DNA of 13,651 nucleotides from Candidatus Colwellbacteria bacterium RIFCSPLOWO2_01_FULL_48_10 (GCA_001817755.1 MHIY01000012.1:37989-51639), one strand, 5' to 3'; positions 6,288 through 13,625 are shown, counted from the stretch's first letter. Numbers and translations: made by a program. Notes: a model not told the origin generated them from the sequence alone.

Positions 6288-7001
6288 ATGGAATCTACCA
6301 GAATCCTCCTACTCCACGGCTGGGGCAGTTCGCACAGATACTGGAAAAAAGTAATTGATATCCTGGGTAAGCGCGGGGTAGAGCTTATCGTGCCGGACAT
6401 GCCCGGGTTCGGCGACAATCCCCCACCACCCAAACCCTGGCGCGGCTCGGACTATCAAAACTGGGTCTTGAAATTCATCGCCGAGAACGGGCTGCAAACC
6501 CCGCTAATTCTCGCCGGACACTCCTTCGGCGGAGGCCTGGCCATGAAACTTGCGATCGATCGCCCCGAGCTTATAAAAAAACTTGTGCTTATCGCCTCGG
6601 CCAGAATGTATGTCAAAAAATCTCTTTATAAAAAAATATTGTCAGAGATCGCAAAGTTCGGCAAAAAGTTCTCGCCGTTCATACCGTTCTTCGATATAGT
6701 CAGAAAAATAGTTTACCGCTTCGTAATCAGGGAAATGGACTACGCGCGCACATCGGGCACGATGAAAGCAACTTTCATAAACGTGATCAAGGAAGACCTG
6801 ACTCCGCAAATCGGCAGAATAAAGACGCCGACGCTCATAGTCTGGGGCAATAAGGATAGGGCAACGCCGCTGGAACACGCCTATCTGCTCAACGAGAAAA
6901 TCGATGGGTCGGAACTGGTGGTCATAGAAAGCGCAGGCCACGCTGTAAATCTCGAAGCCCCTGAAAAAGTGGCCGAGGCGGTCTATAATTTCATAAAATA
7001 A
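6288..7001 (+). CDS. Alpha/beta hydrolase fold protein
   Basis: A 237-residue cytoplasmic serine hydrolase or esterase-type enzyme; the substrate is not evident. The oxyanion-hole motif LLLHGWG (H10), the nucleophile elbow GHSFGG (S79), the acid D190 (WGNKDRATP) and the base H218 (SAGHAVNLEAPEKV) form a complete catalytic set. The lid region (about 105-165) is basic and aromatic. The frame stays open upstream to a TTG at 6150, but that start lies inside the 40-bp palindrome and the family normally begins just before the HGWG strand, so the ATG at 6288 is chosen; 6252 is a second option. First gene of a tight operon: the Mur ligase-like gene starts 8 nt after its stop. The context suggests a role in processing a cell-surface precursor, which is inference only. 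Confidence 0.85.
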   Translation: MESTRILLLHGWGSSHRYWKKVIDILGKRGVELIVPDMPGFGDNPPPPKPWRGSDYQNWVLKFIAENGLQTPLILAGHSFGGGLAMKLAIDRPELIKKLVLIASARMYVKKSLYKKILSEIAKFGKKFSPFIPFFDIVRKIVYRFVIREMDYARTSGTMKATFINVIKEDLTPQIGRIKTPTLIVWGNKDRATPLEHAYLLNEKIDGSELVVIESAGHAVNLEAPEKVAEAVYNFIK

Positions 7002-7008
7002 CAACACA

Positions 7009-8673
7009 ATGAATTCTATCGCCGCCGCCATCATCGGATTACTATGGTTCATGCGCACTCTGAAAATAAATTTATTCTGGGCGTATCTCCTGCAGCTCAA
7101 AGAATATCGCTTCGACCGCCTTCGCGATCATATCCAAACTGAAAAAGGGAAAAGTCTCGTGATAAACCGCCTCATTGCTCTAAAGCTTTGCGCATTCGGC
7201 TTGCTTGCGGTCTCCAATCTCGCCTCCGGCGCGCCGGAAATCCTCTTTGGTCTGGCCATTATCGGCATCATCGGCGCATACACGGCCGAAACCGCAGCGG
7301 CTTTTAACAGCCTTAGAAATAGATCGCTCAAAATGCCGGTCTTCACGGTAAACGCAACGGCAGTAACTGCGCTTATAATCCTTATTCAAACGCTTTTTGC
7401 AGCGCTGCTGTGGCGTGCCGATTTGCCGCTCGCGCTCTTCGCTTTCTGTCTGCTCGCTTTCGACCTCCTCGCGCCGCTTGTCGCCATTGACGTAGTCACA
7501 GCCTTAAAACCGTTGAACTTCGCCTTCAGGCGACGCCTATTCGCACAAGCCGCGAAACGCCGCGCGAGCCTCAAAAACCTGCTTGTAATAGGCATAACCG
7601 GCAGTTACGGCAAGACATCGACTAAAGAAATGCTCTCAACGATATTGGAAACGAAATTCAACGTGATCAAAACAAAAGAGCATGAGAACACGGAAGTCTC
7701 GATAGCAAAACTGGTCATAAAAGAATTGAATGACAGGCACGAAATATTCATCTGCGAGATGGGCGCTTATCGCGCCAGCGAAATAAAAACCGTGTGCGAT
7801 ATCGTGAAGCCCAAAGTCGGAATTTTTATAGGCGCGAACGAACAACATCTGTCGCTCTTCGGCTCAATGGAAAACCTGCTCTCCGGCGAGGGCGGCGGCG
7901 AGCTGCTTCAGTCCCTCGGTGGCGGGTCACTGGGCATCTTCAACGGTGAAAACAAGCATTCGGCCGAACTTTACCAAAAAGCGCGCATAACAAAAAAACT
8001 CTGCTCGGTTTCGCACCGGGGACTGCCGGAAACGGGCGACGTTTGGGCAAAAGACATTAAGGCCAGCACTGACTCTGTTTCTTTTAGAGTCTGCACGAAA
8101 AAAAATCCCGGCGGAGAGGAATTCGATCTGAAACTTCTAGGCGCGCAAAACGTGGAGAACATCCTACTCAGCACCGCCGCCGCCGAAGAACTGGGCATGA
8201 GCCTGAAAGAAATAGCCTCCGCCGCGAAAAAAATAAAACCGATGCCGAGGACCATGTCGCTCACAAAGGGCAAGTGGGGAACCAGCGTGATCGATTCGAC
8301 CTATTCGTCGAATCCGGACGGCGTCCGCGCACACATTGATTATCTCCGCTCCTGGACCAACGCCCGAAAGGTCTTCGTAATGCCCTGCCTCATAGAACTC
8401 GGGGCAGCCTCCGCGAAAATACACTACGGTATAGGCCGCCATCTGGGCGAAGTGGCCGACACTGTCATCGTTACGAGTCGCGAGAGGTTTGACGACATAA
8501 AACGCGGCTTCTACGAGGTGGCCAAAGAAAAAGCCCAGACCAAAAAAAGGATAGTCTACTCGGATGACATTGAAGAGGTACTCAAAACCATAAAAGTGTC
8601 TGCCAGCGAAGGCGACGTGATTTTCCTGGAGGGCCGTTTGCCGGAAGCTCTGATAAAAGCGCTGAAGAAATAA
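7009..8673 (+). CDS. Membrane-anchored Mur ligase (MurF-like) with divergent metal-site region
   Basis: A 554-residue protein. Residues 1-165 carry about five hydrophobic helices (near 3-25, 53-71, 76-97, 110-134 and 137-163) in place of the UDP-sugar-binding domain of true MurF. From about 190 it is a Mur ligase: ATP-binding loop GITGSYGKTSTKE (195-207), ENTEVSIAKLV, EMGAYRASEI (E250), NEQHLSLFG, NGEN, GAQNVENILLSTAA, and then the C-terminal domain with VIDSTYSSNPDG (D429, N435), which corresponds to the VxDxYNANPxS motif of MurF. Mur ligases join an amino acid or peptide to a carboxylate with ATP. Oddly, where MurF has the lysine (ARAKGE) that is carbamylated to hold magnesium, this protein has SGEGGGE (292-298), with no lysine. 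The substrate is unknown; the neighbours suggest a cell-wall or surface peptide. The stop overlaps the next ATG by one base (TAATG). Confidence 0.85.
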   Translation: MNSIAAAIIGLLWFMRTLKINLFWAYLLQLKEYRFDRLRDHIQTEKGKSLVINRLIALKLCAFGLLAVSNLASGAPEILFGLAIIGIIGAYTAETAAAFNSLRNRSLKMPVFTVNATAVTALIILIQTLFAALLWRADLPLALFAFCLLAFDLLAPLVAIDVVTALKPLNFAFRRRLFAQAAKRRASLKNLLVIGITGSYGKTSTKEMLSTILETKFNVIKTKEHENTEVSIAKLVIKELNDRHEIFICEMGAYRASEIKTVCDIVKPKVGIFIGANEQHLSLFGSMENLLSGEGGGELLQSLGGGSLGIFNGENKHSAELYQKARITKKLCSVSHRGLPETGDVWAKDIKASTDSVSFRVCTKKNPGGEEFDLKLLGAQNVENILLSTAAAEELGMSLKEIASAAKKIKPMPRTMSLTKGKWGTSVIDSTYSSNPDGVRAHIDYLRSWTNARKVFVMPCLIELGAASAKIHYGIGRHLGEVADTVIVTSRERFDDIKRGFYEVAKEKAQTKKRIVYSDDIEEVLKTIKVSASEGDVIFLEGRLPEALIKALKK

Positions 8674-9917
8674 TGAAAAACCACCCGATAAATCTGGGGC
8701 TTTCCCCGAACACCGAATCCGACGATGTCGCGCTTGCCGCGCGATTACTCCGCAAGCCGGCATCTTGGCTCGAAGGCGGGGCCGTCGGAGAACTGGAAAA
8801 TGAGGTAAAAAACTTGACCGGCGTTAAGCACGCGCTTGCCTTCCGCAGCGGGCGCTCCGCGCTTTATGCGATTTTTTCGTCGCTCGGGCTCAAAACCGGC
8901 GATGAGGTTTTGCTCCAGTCGTTCACCTGTGTAGCCGTGCCCAACGCCGCGATCTGGGCCGGACTAAAACCGGTCTATGTCGACATCGGAAATGATTTTA
9001 ATATGTCTCCGGATGACCTCGCGAAAAAAATAAGCTCAAAGAGTAAGGCGCTTATAATCCAGCACACTTTCGGACTGCCTGCAGACATGGACAGCCTGCT
9101 CGCAGTCGCCCGCGAGCGCAAACTCATCGTAATCGAAGATTGCGCGCACTCACTGGGTGCAGAATATAAGGGCCGGCAAACCGGAACCATGGGCGACTTT
9201 GCGATTTTCAGTTTCGGCCGCGACAAAACAATTTCGTCCGTCTTCGGCGGCATCGCCGCCGCACGCGATGAGGCGTCAGCCGAAAAAATATGCGCCATCC
9301 GCGACAAATCTCCTCTGCCGCGAGCCTCCTGGGTCAGGCAACAACTCAGGCATCCGGTTCTCATGAATGGATTTGTGCTTCCAAACTACAGCCGACTCGA
9401 CATCGGCAAAATGATATTGGAGGCGGCCAAAAGAATGGGTCTCATGAGCAAAGCCGTATATCCCGAGGAGCGGCTTGGGCAAAAAGCCGAAAGCGTTTTA
9501 GGCCGGATGCCTAATGCTCTAGCGCTCCTCGCTCTCAGCCAGCTCAAAAAACTCGATCGCTTCAATGAGCACAGGCGCAAGATTGTCGCACTTTATGCCG
9601 AGCGTCTAACCGAAGCGAATTTGCCCATTGAGCTCCCAAAGGTCGGGGAAACCTGTCTTCGCTACAGCATTAAAACCGACAAAGCATCTGAACTCATTAA
9701 GACAAGCCGGACACGCAACATATTGCTCGACAACTGGTATAATCCCGCCATCGCTCCGTCTGGCACAGACTATTCGGCCATCCATTACCGCCCCGAATCC
9801 TGTCCGAATGCCGAACGGATATCAAAATTGGTCGTCAATCTCCCGACGAATATAAACACTTCGGAGGAAGACGCAGAAAAAGTAATAAGACTTATAAAAG
9901 ATGTCTGTGGAAATTAA
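8673..9917 (+). CDS. DegT/DnrJ/EryC1/StrS-family PLP-dependent aminotransferase
   Basis: A 414-residue fold-type I aminotransferase. This family usually aminates keto-sugars attached to nucleotides, giving aminosugars for glycans and surface polymers. Visible family marks are FRSGRSALYAIFSSLG (substrate and cofactor-binding start), VLLQSFTCVAVPNAAIWAG, VDIGNDFNM, IEDCAHSLGAEYKGRQTG with D156 contacting the PLP ring nitrogen, and FSFGRDKTISSVFGG with K185 as the Schiff-base lysine. A LKKLDRFNEHRRKIVALYAERL-like helix and a C-terminal small domain follow. The length is slightly above the usual 370-390. It is translationally coupled on both sides (1-nt overlap upstream, 17-nt overlap downstream). 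Its place between a Mur ligase and a FemAB protein suggests that an aminosugar or amino-bearing intermediate is made and then acylated (inference). Confidence 0.92.
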   Translation: MKNHPINLGLSPNTESDDVALAARLLRKPASWLEGGAVGELENEVKNLTGVKHALAFRSGRSALYAIFSSLGLKTGDEVLLQSFTCVAVPNAAIWAGLKPVYVDIGNDFNMSPDDLAKKISSKSKALIIQHTFGLPADMDSLLAVARERKLIVIEDCAHSLGAEYKGRQTGTMGDFAIFSFGRDKTISSVFGGIAAARDEASAEKICAIRDKSPLPRASWVRQQLRHPVLMNGFVLPNYSRLDIGKMILEAAKRMGLMSKAVYPEERLGQKAESVLGRMPNALALLALSQLKKLDRFNEHRRKIVALYAERLTEANLPIELPKVGETCLRYSIKTDKASELIKTSRTRNILLDNWYNPAIAPSGTDYSAIHYRPESCPNAERISKLVVNLPTNINTSEEDAEKVIRLIKDVCGN

Positions 9918-10908
9918 ACCAATCGAAGACAGGAAAATCTGGAATGTTTTCTTGGAAGACAATCCGACGCACTCGTTCCTTCAATCCTGGAACTGGGCGG
10001 ACTTCAACGCATCCATGGGACACAAGGTTTTCCGCCTCGGAATTTATGAAGAGAGTGTCCTCGCGGGAGTCTGCCTTGTCCTAAAGATAGAAGCCCGCCG
10101 CGGTTCTTTCCTGTTTGTTCCGCATGGACCAATCCTGAACAATTTTAAATTAGAAACCCTAATTTCCTACCTGAAGGCGCTGGCGGAAAAGGAACGTTGC
10201 TCTTTCATTCGCATAAGTCCCATTCTTGAAAAGACTCCTGCTACTGAGGATTTGTTTAGGAAATTAGGATTTCGCAAGGCGCCCATCCATATGCACGCCG
10301 AGCTCTTGTGGCTTCTGGACATCTCAAGATCTGAGGAAGAAATCCTGAAAGGCATGCGTAAGACCACGCGCTACTCTATAAATAGGGCTGCGGCTGACGG
10401 AGTGACGATCGAAAAGAGCATCGATCCTAGCGACCTTGTAAAATTCAACAAACTATACGAAGCCACGGTCACCCGCCAGCATTTCGTACCGTTCTCACCG
10501 GATTATATCAAAAAGGAATTCTCCGCTTTCTCTCCAGACAGGATTTCCATCTTCTTCGCCAAATATCAGGGCGAAGTTGTCTCCTCCGCGATAATAGTCT
10601 ATGAAAATCATGAAGCTTTTTACCATCACGGCGCCTCCAGCCAGAAATTCCAGAAAGTTACTCCCACTCACCTGCTCCAGTGGGAAATCATACGCGATGC
10701 GAAAGCGCGCGGCTGTAAATTCTATAACTTCTGGGGCATCGCGCCCGATAACAGGCCCAAGCATCCAATGGCCGGCCTGTCGCTCTTCAAAAAAGGCTTC
10801 GGCGGATTTTTGGAAGAGCTCATGCCGGCCCAGGATCTGATCATAAGCCCCAAATACTGGCTGAATTTCTTAGTGGAAAAAATAAGAAAGATAAGAAGGA
10901 GGCTTTAA
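9901..10908 (+). CDS. FemAB-type peptidoglycan-bridge aminoacyltransferase (GNAT fold)
   Basis: A 335-residue protein of the FemABX/peptidoglycan-bridge family, which transfers amino acids from aminoacyl-tRNA to an amino group of a cell-wall precursor. The N-terminal half has HSFLQSWNWADFNASMGHKV and LFVPHGPI, which are typical of the first GNAT-like domain. The centre has LRKLGF/LLWLLDI-like segments and KGMRKTTRYSINRAAADGV, the start of the second domain. The C-terminal half has EAFYHHGASS, THLLQWEIIRDAKARGCKFYNFWGIAP, and LSLFKKGFGG near the end, all family landmarks. It lacks a long coiled-coil insertion of the FemA kind. It overlaps the aminotransferase gene by 17 nt and ends the four-gene operon. 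Acceptor and amino acid cannot be read from the sequence. Confidence 0.9.
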   Translation: MSVEIKPIEDRKIWNVFLEDNPTHSFLQSWNWADFNASMGHKVFRLGIYEESVLAGVCLVLKIEARRGSFLFVPHGPILNNFKLETLISYLKALAEKERCSFIRISPILEKTPATEDLFRKLGFRKAPIHMHAELLWLLDISRSEEEILKGMRKTTRYSINRAAADGVTIEKSIDPSDLVKFNKLYEATVTRQHFVPFSPDYIKKEFSAFSPDRISIFFAKYQGEVVSSAIIVYENHEAFYHHGASSQKFQKVTPTHLLQWEIIRDAKARGCKFYNFWGIAPDNRPKHPMAGLSLFKKGFGGFLEELMPAQDLIISPKYWLNFLVEKIRKIRRRL

Positions 10909-10924
10909 ATTTTAGAAAAGAAAT

Positions 10925-10948
10925 TGCCGCATTAAACATAACGCGGCA
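10925..10948 (-). terminator. Intrinsic terminator of the small minus-strand gene
   Basis: On the minus strand, TGCCGCGTTA (10948-10939), loop TGTT, then TAATGCGGCA (10934-10925): a 10-bp stem with one G-T pair, followed by the T-rich ATTTCTTTTCT. On the plus strand that G-T pair is an A-C mismatch, and no T-tract follows. This points to use on the minus strand. Confidence 0.65.
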
Positions 10949-10969
10949 GCCGCCAATGGCGGTCAGGCC

Positions 10970-11260
10970 TTATCTCTCGCGGAAGAGAGCTTTTTTTCCA
11001 TGGGTGTGCGGATAGCAACTCGCGGGGTCGGTGGCGCAAGAACAGGTCAACTCGTGCGCGCGCCTGATGAGAAAATGGTTCGGGCCCTCGCCTGGCTGAG
11101 GAAGGTCTGCCGGATCAACTTCTCCGGCTGCGATTCTCCTCTGGAGCTCCAGCGATGCGGCTTTGATGTCTGCCTCGAACTCGGCAATCTCCACTCCAGC
11201 CCAGAATTGGGCAATAGTTCGTCCCAACTCATGGTCTGCGTCGGCAACAAGTGTCTGCAT
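10970..11260 (-). CDS. Small protein of unknown function with a C-terminal Cys/His cluster
   Basis: A 96-residue soluble protein that I do not recognise. Residues 1-45 are predicted helical and acidic (DHELGRTIAQFWAGVEIAEF, DIKAASLELQRRI). A proline-rich turn lies at 49-60, followed by NHFLIRRAHELT. C73, C75, C82, H85 and H87 form a CxC-x6-CxxHxH cluster that could bind a metal ion. The basic tail is KKALFRER. The ATG at 11260 has GGAG 8 nt upstream. A promoter (11302-11329) and a terminator (10925-10948) frame it, so it is an independent gene, convergent with the femAB-like gene and divergent from the sigma operon. The opposite-strand frame over this stretch (11000-11344) has none of these signals. 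Confidence 0.72.
   Translation of the reverse strand: MQTLVADADHELGRTIAQFWAGVEIAEFEADIKAASLELQRRIAAGEVDPADLPQPGEGPNHFLIRRAHELTCSCATDPASCYPHTHGKKALFRER
10974..10997 (+). terminator. Likely intrinsic terminator of the envelope operon
   Basis: CTCTC (10974-10978) pairs with GAGAG (10985-10989) and is followed by C and seven T residues (10991-10997), 65 nt after the femAB-like stop. The stem is short. It overlaps the 3' coding end of the convergent small gene. Confidence 0.5.
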
Positions 11261-11275
11261 GATCAAGTCTCCATG

Positions 11276-11291
11276 CCTTCCACACGGAAGG
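11276..11291 (-). promoter_or_regulatory. Leader hairpin just upstream of the ribosome-binding site
   Basis: CCTTCC (11276-11281) and GGAAGG (11286-11291) are perfect complements around a 4-nt loop. On the minus-strand mRNA the hairpin sits between the promoter and the GGAG site and could affect translation or stability. Confidence 0.4.
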
Positions 11292-11301
11292 TGCTGATGA
11301 G

Positions 11302-11329
11302 AATATATCATGGAACAGCAATATGTCTA
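11302..11329 (-). promoter_or_regulatory. Promoter of the small Cys/His protein gene
   Basis: On the minus strand, -35 TAGACA (11329-11324, one mismatch to consensus), 16-nt spacer, -10 TATATT (11307-11302, five of six bases). The -10 is preceded by TGA, which makes an extended -10 element. The leader is about 35 nt. Confidence 0.55.
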
Positions 11330-11365
11330 TTTATTCTAAATTAGCCATAAACCATTTTCCATGCT

Positions 11366-11443
11366 ACTATTGACCATAGAATAGTGATTTAGACCTGTAT
11401 TTATGAGGCTTTTGTAACTATTTGACATAAAAATCGTTATACT
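11366..11443 (+). promoter_or_regulatory. Upstream region of the ECF sigma operon, promoter unresolved
   Basis: The region is AT-rich. It holds a dyad ACTATT/AATAGT (11366-11371 and 11380-11385), a perfect TTGACA (11422-11427) and a TATACT (11438-11443). The last two are only 10 nt apart and TATACT touches the ATG at 11444, so they cannot form an ordinary promoter for that start. I could not identify an ECF-type GGAAC...GTC promoter at correct spacing. Confidence 0.25.
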
Positions 11444-11992
11444 ATGTTGGAGGACGAAAAACAGTTAATAGAAAGGGCTAAGGGTGGGGAAGGCCAGGCT
11501 TTCGGCTTGCTTTATGACCATTATCTTCCAAGGATATATAGGTTCGTCCTACTTAAAGTAAGCCACCGTGAGGAAGCCGAAGATCTTACCCACCTCGCCT
11601 TTCTAAAGGCTTGGGAGAACATCGAGAAGTACAGCGACCTGGGATTTCCCTTCGGCAGCTGGCTCTATCACATCTCCCGGAACATTATCATCGACCACTA
11701 TCGCAGTTCCAGCCACTCGGCCGGCGAAACCAACATCGACGATCTGGCTGAAAGTCTTCAGGATGAACAGGAACCTTTGGAAACAAAGATCGACCGCAAG
11801 CTGGCCCTGAGCGAAATAGCTAAAGCCATCGCCCAGCTCAAAGACGTCGAACAGGATGTCATCATCATGAGATTTGTCGACGATCTCCCCCACGAAGAAG
11901 TGGCCAAGGCCATCGGCAAGACCGAAGGCGCAGTGAAACTTATCCAGCACCGGGCCGTCAAAAATCTCAAAAAAATCCTCGAAAATGTCTGA
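11444..11992 (+). CDS. ECF-family RNA polymerase sigma factor
   Basis: A 182-residue sigma-70 family protein with regions 2 and 4 only, as in ECF sigma factors. Region 2 spans about residues 20-87: FGLLYDHYLPRIYRFVLLKV, EEAEDLTHLAFLKAWENI (the 2.2 core-binding helix), and FGSWLYHISRNIIIDHYR (2.3/2.4, -10 recognition). An acidic linker (about 95-118, DDLAESLQDEQEPLE) follows. Region 4 spans about 125-178 with LKDVEQDVIIMRFVDDLPHEEVAKAIGKTEGAVKLIQHRA-type helices, here split for length; the helix-turn-helix recognises the -35. A GGAGG sequence lies just after the ATG rather than before it, so the start is slightly uncertain, but no better start is near. The stop overlaps the next gene by 8 nt, which points to coupled translation with its probable anti-sigma factor. 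Confidence 0.9.
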   Translation: MLEDEKQLIERAKGGEGQAFGLLYDHYLPRIYRFVLLKVSHREEAEDLTHLAFLKAWENIEKYSDLGFPFGSWLYHISRNIIIDHYRSSSHSAGETNIDDLAESLQDEQEPLETKIDRKLALSEIAKAIAQLKDVEQDVIIMRFVDDLPHEEVAKAIGKTEGAVKLIQHRAVKNLKKILENV

Positions 11993-12599
11993 ACAAGAAA
12001 TCATTAAGCAAATAAGCAGATTAAGCAAGATCGCGCCGGAGGCGGAATACGCGACGGTGTCCAGACTTTTAATACTCGCTTCTAAGGACGCGGCGTACGA
12101 AATGGCGCCAGAAAAGGCCTTCGTCGAGACCGTCTCGGCCCTGAGAAACGTTGCCCCGTCGCATCAATTCGCCGCCGAATCCAGGGAACTCCTCATCGCC
12201 CACCCCAGGACCATATTAGAAAAGGCGGTGAAGATGTTCTCGCCGCGAAATCTGGCCTATCAGGGCGTTAATTACGGCCTTTCCGTCGTGATGGCGTCAG
12301 TTCTCTTTGCGATTGTGATCGGCGGAGCTTCAGCTTTGTTCAGGGCAGCACCCGGCATCGACGGGTCAGCACTCACAGCTGAAGCGCAAAGCGTAATAAA
12401 AGACATCGATATCCACCTTGAGGAAGCCGGTTACTTTATCGTCACAGCCGACAAAGCCCGGGTAGCCCTTGGGGATGCAACCGGCAACGGCCCGGAACAC
12501 GCCAATCAAAGGATCATTGAGAAAGAAAACCGCGATATGCAATTTAACGATCCCACAAATCGGGATATAGACGAACTCTTAAACCAAGCAACCCTATAA
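11985..12599 (+). CDS. Single-pass membrane protein, probable anti-sigma factor, with duplicated N-terminal motif
   Basis: A 204-residue protein. Residues 1-95 are cytoplasmic and helical, 97-119 form one transmembrane helix, and 120-204 are predicted outside, acidic in the last third. The cytoplasmic part contains a duplication at an exact 40-residue offset: ISRLSKIAPEAEYATVSRLL (10-29) and VSALRNVAPSHQFAAESREL (50-69). Both fit S-x-L-x2-hydrophobic-A-P-x3-aromatic-A-x2-S-R-x-L. There is no HxxxCxxC zinc motif of the ZAS anti-sigma type. The 8-nt overlap with the sigma gene, the topology and the gene order are the basis for the anti-sigma call, which is inference. It might instead be a scaffold or sensor paired with the exported protein that follows 2 nt later. 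Confidence 0.75.
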   Translation: MSEQEIIKQISRLSKIAPEAEYATVSRLLILASKDAAYEMAPEKAFVETVSALRNVAPSHQFAAESRELLIAHPRTILEKAVKMFSPRNLAYQGVNYGLSVVMASVLFAIVIGGASALFRAAPGIDGSALTAEAQSVIKDIDIHLEEAGYFIVTADKARVALGDATGNGPEHANQRIIEKENRDMQFNDPTNRDIDELLNQATL

Positions 12600-12601
12600 A
12601 T

Positions 12602-13504
12602 ATGAAATCTCTCTTTAAATATCTGACTATAATCCTTACCCTTGCCACGTCTCTTGTGACCGCCTCCGCAGCTACGCCGTCCACGATCGAAGGCCTTAAA
12701 GAAAAGGCTGCTCAAATAAGCGAGAGTCAGGATGAACTTGCGTCAATCAAGGACAACGGCGCGCTTTCGGCCGAGGACAAACTTCAAAAAGAAATATCCG
12801 CCCGCAAACAAATAATCGCAGACGCCTTGTCGCTCTCGCTCCAGGAAACAGGCAACCTGCGCGGCAATCTGGAAAAACTCACCCTTGAGGACGACAGCCG
12901 CGAAAGCGAGTTGCGGAATGTATTTCTGGACGAACTTAACGCCTACGACGAATACTATTCCACCAAAGCAACCGCCCTTAAGAACGCTGTGAACCTGGGT
13001 CTCGGCGACGTAAAGGCTATCGCCAAAGAAATAATCGCCTACCGCGACGCGGTCTACAACACATCCATAAAGAATATTGTGGATTTTCTGCTGCTTTTCT
13101 ACGGCCAGGATGCCGTCTCAACTGCCCAAAACCGAATTGAAAAAATGTCCGGCGACATAAAGAAACTCGAAAGATTAAACCTTATAAAACCAGGCGCATT
13201 CCGCAGCGGCCTTGAAAAGGCAGCTGGTCTCATAAAAGAGGCTGGTGAACTTCTCGAAAAAGCGCGAGCACTCATACTTGCAGTCCCGGCCGAAGAAAAT
13301 GAAACCGCAGACGCAACCCCCGCAGATAGTGACACGCCGATTCCTACGACAAGCGCAATCGCAACCGGCGAACCAGCCGATGAGGACAAACAGGAACCTA
13401 CGGCCAACGAACTCCTAACAGCCAGCCTTAACAAGGTAAAATCGGCCTATGAAGTCTTTCTCCAGATCAGCAAAGACATTAAGAAAGCGGTTGGTATTAA
13501 GTAA
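12602..13504 (+). CDS. Exported helical (coiled-coil-like) protein of unknown function
   Basis: A 300-residue protein with a Sec signal peptide at residues 1-23 (MKSLFKYLTIILTLATSLVT, cleavage after ASA). The mature part is nearly all predicted helix and rich in Ala, Glu, Lys and Leu (about 25-230), with heptad-like stretches such as IEGLKEKAAQISESQDELAS and IEKMSGDIKKLERLNLI. A Thr/Pro/Ala/Glu-rich low-complexity linker of about 45 residues (near 230-275) follows, then a final helix (LLTASLNKVKSAYEVFLQIS). It has no cysteine cluster, lipobox or LPXTG motif. It is the last gene of the sigma operon and could be the envelope-side partner or target of that regulatory unit. I do not recognise the family. 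Confidence 0.8.
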   Translation: MKSLFKYLTIILTLATSLVTASAATPSTIEGLKEKAAQISESQDELASIKDNGALSAEDKLQKEISARKQIIADALSLSLQETGNLRGNLEKLTLEDDSRESELRNVFLDELNAYDEYYSTKATALKNAVNLGLGDVKAIAKEIIAYRDAVYNTSIKNIVDFLLLFYGQDAVSTAQNRIEKMSGDIKKLERLNLIKPGAFRSGLEKAAGLIKEAGELLEKARALILAVPAEENETADATPADSDTPIPTTSAIATGEPADEDKQEPTANELLTASLNKVKSAYEVFLQISKDIKKAVGIK

Positions 13505-13507
13505 ACT

Positions 13508-13598
13508 GCCTCGCAGCAAGCTGCGAAGGCGGCTGAGACTGAAGAAATCCGCTAGCAAGCGGATATTCTGTTTTACAAAAACACAAAGACTTAGTCTC
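13508..13598 (+). terminator. Structured 3' region with candidate terminator of the sigma operon
   Basis: Three pairings are visible. 13508-13517 pairs with 13520-13530 (GCCTCGCAGC against GCTGCGAAGGC, one bulge). 13547-13553 pairs with 13558-13564 (ATCCGCT/AGCGGAT), followed by the moderately T-rich ATTCTGTTTT. An outer stem of 13535-13544 with 13590-13598 (one bulge) encloses the second hairpin. The T-tract is interrupted, so termination at 13547-13574 is likely but not certain. Confidence 0.45.
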
Positions 13599-13625
13599 CA
13601 TAACTTTGAATTACGAAACTCCTGT

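Noticed and set aside
11000..11344. Plus-strand frame opposite the small Cys/His protein gene
   Set aside because: The minus-strand gene has a promoter, GGAG site and terminator; this one has none.
11422..11443. TTGACA/TATACT as an ordinary sigma-70 promoter
   Set aside because: The spacing is 10 nt instead of about 17, and the transcript would begin inside the coding region.
11990..11992. Recoded TGA (genetic code 25)
   Set aside because: TGA ends the sigma gene right after a complete region 4, and also ends the small gene at 3088-3090, so the standard bacterial code fits.
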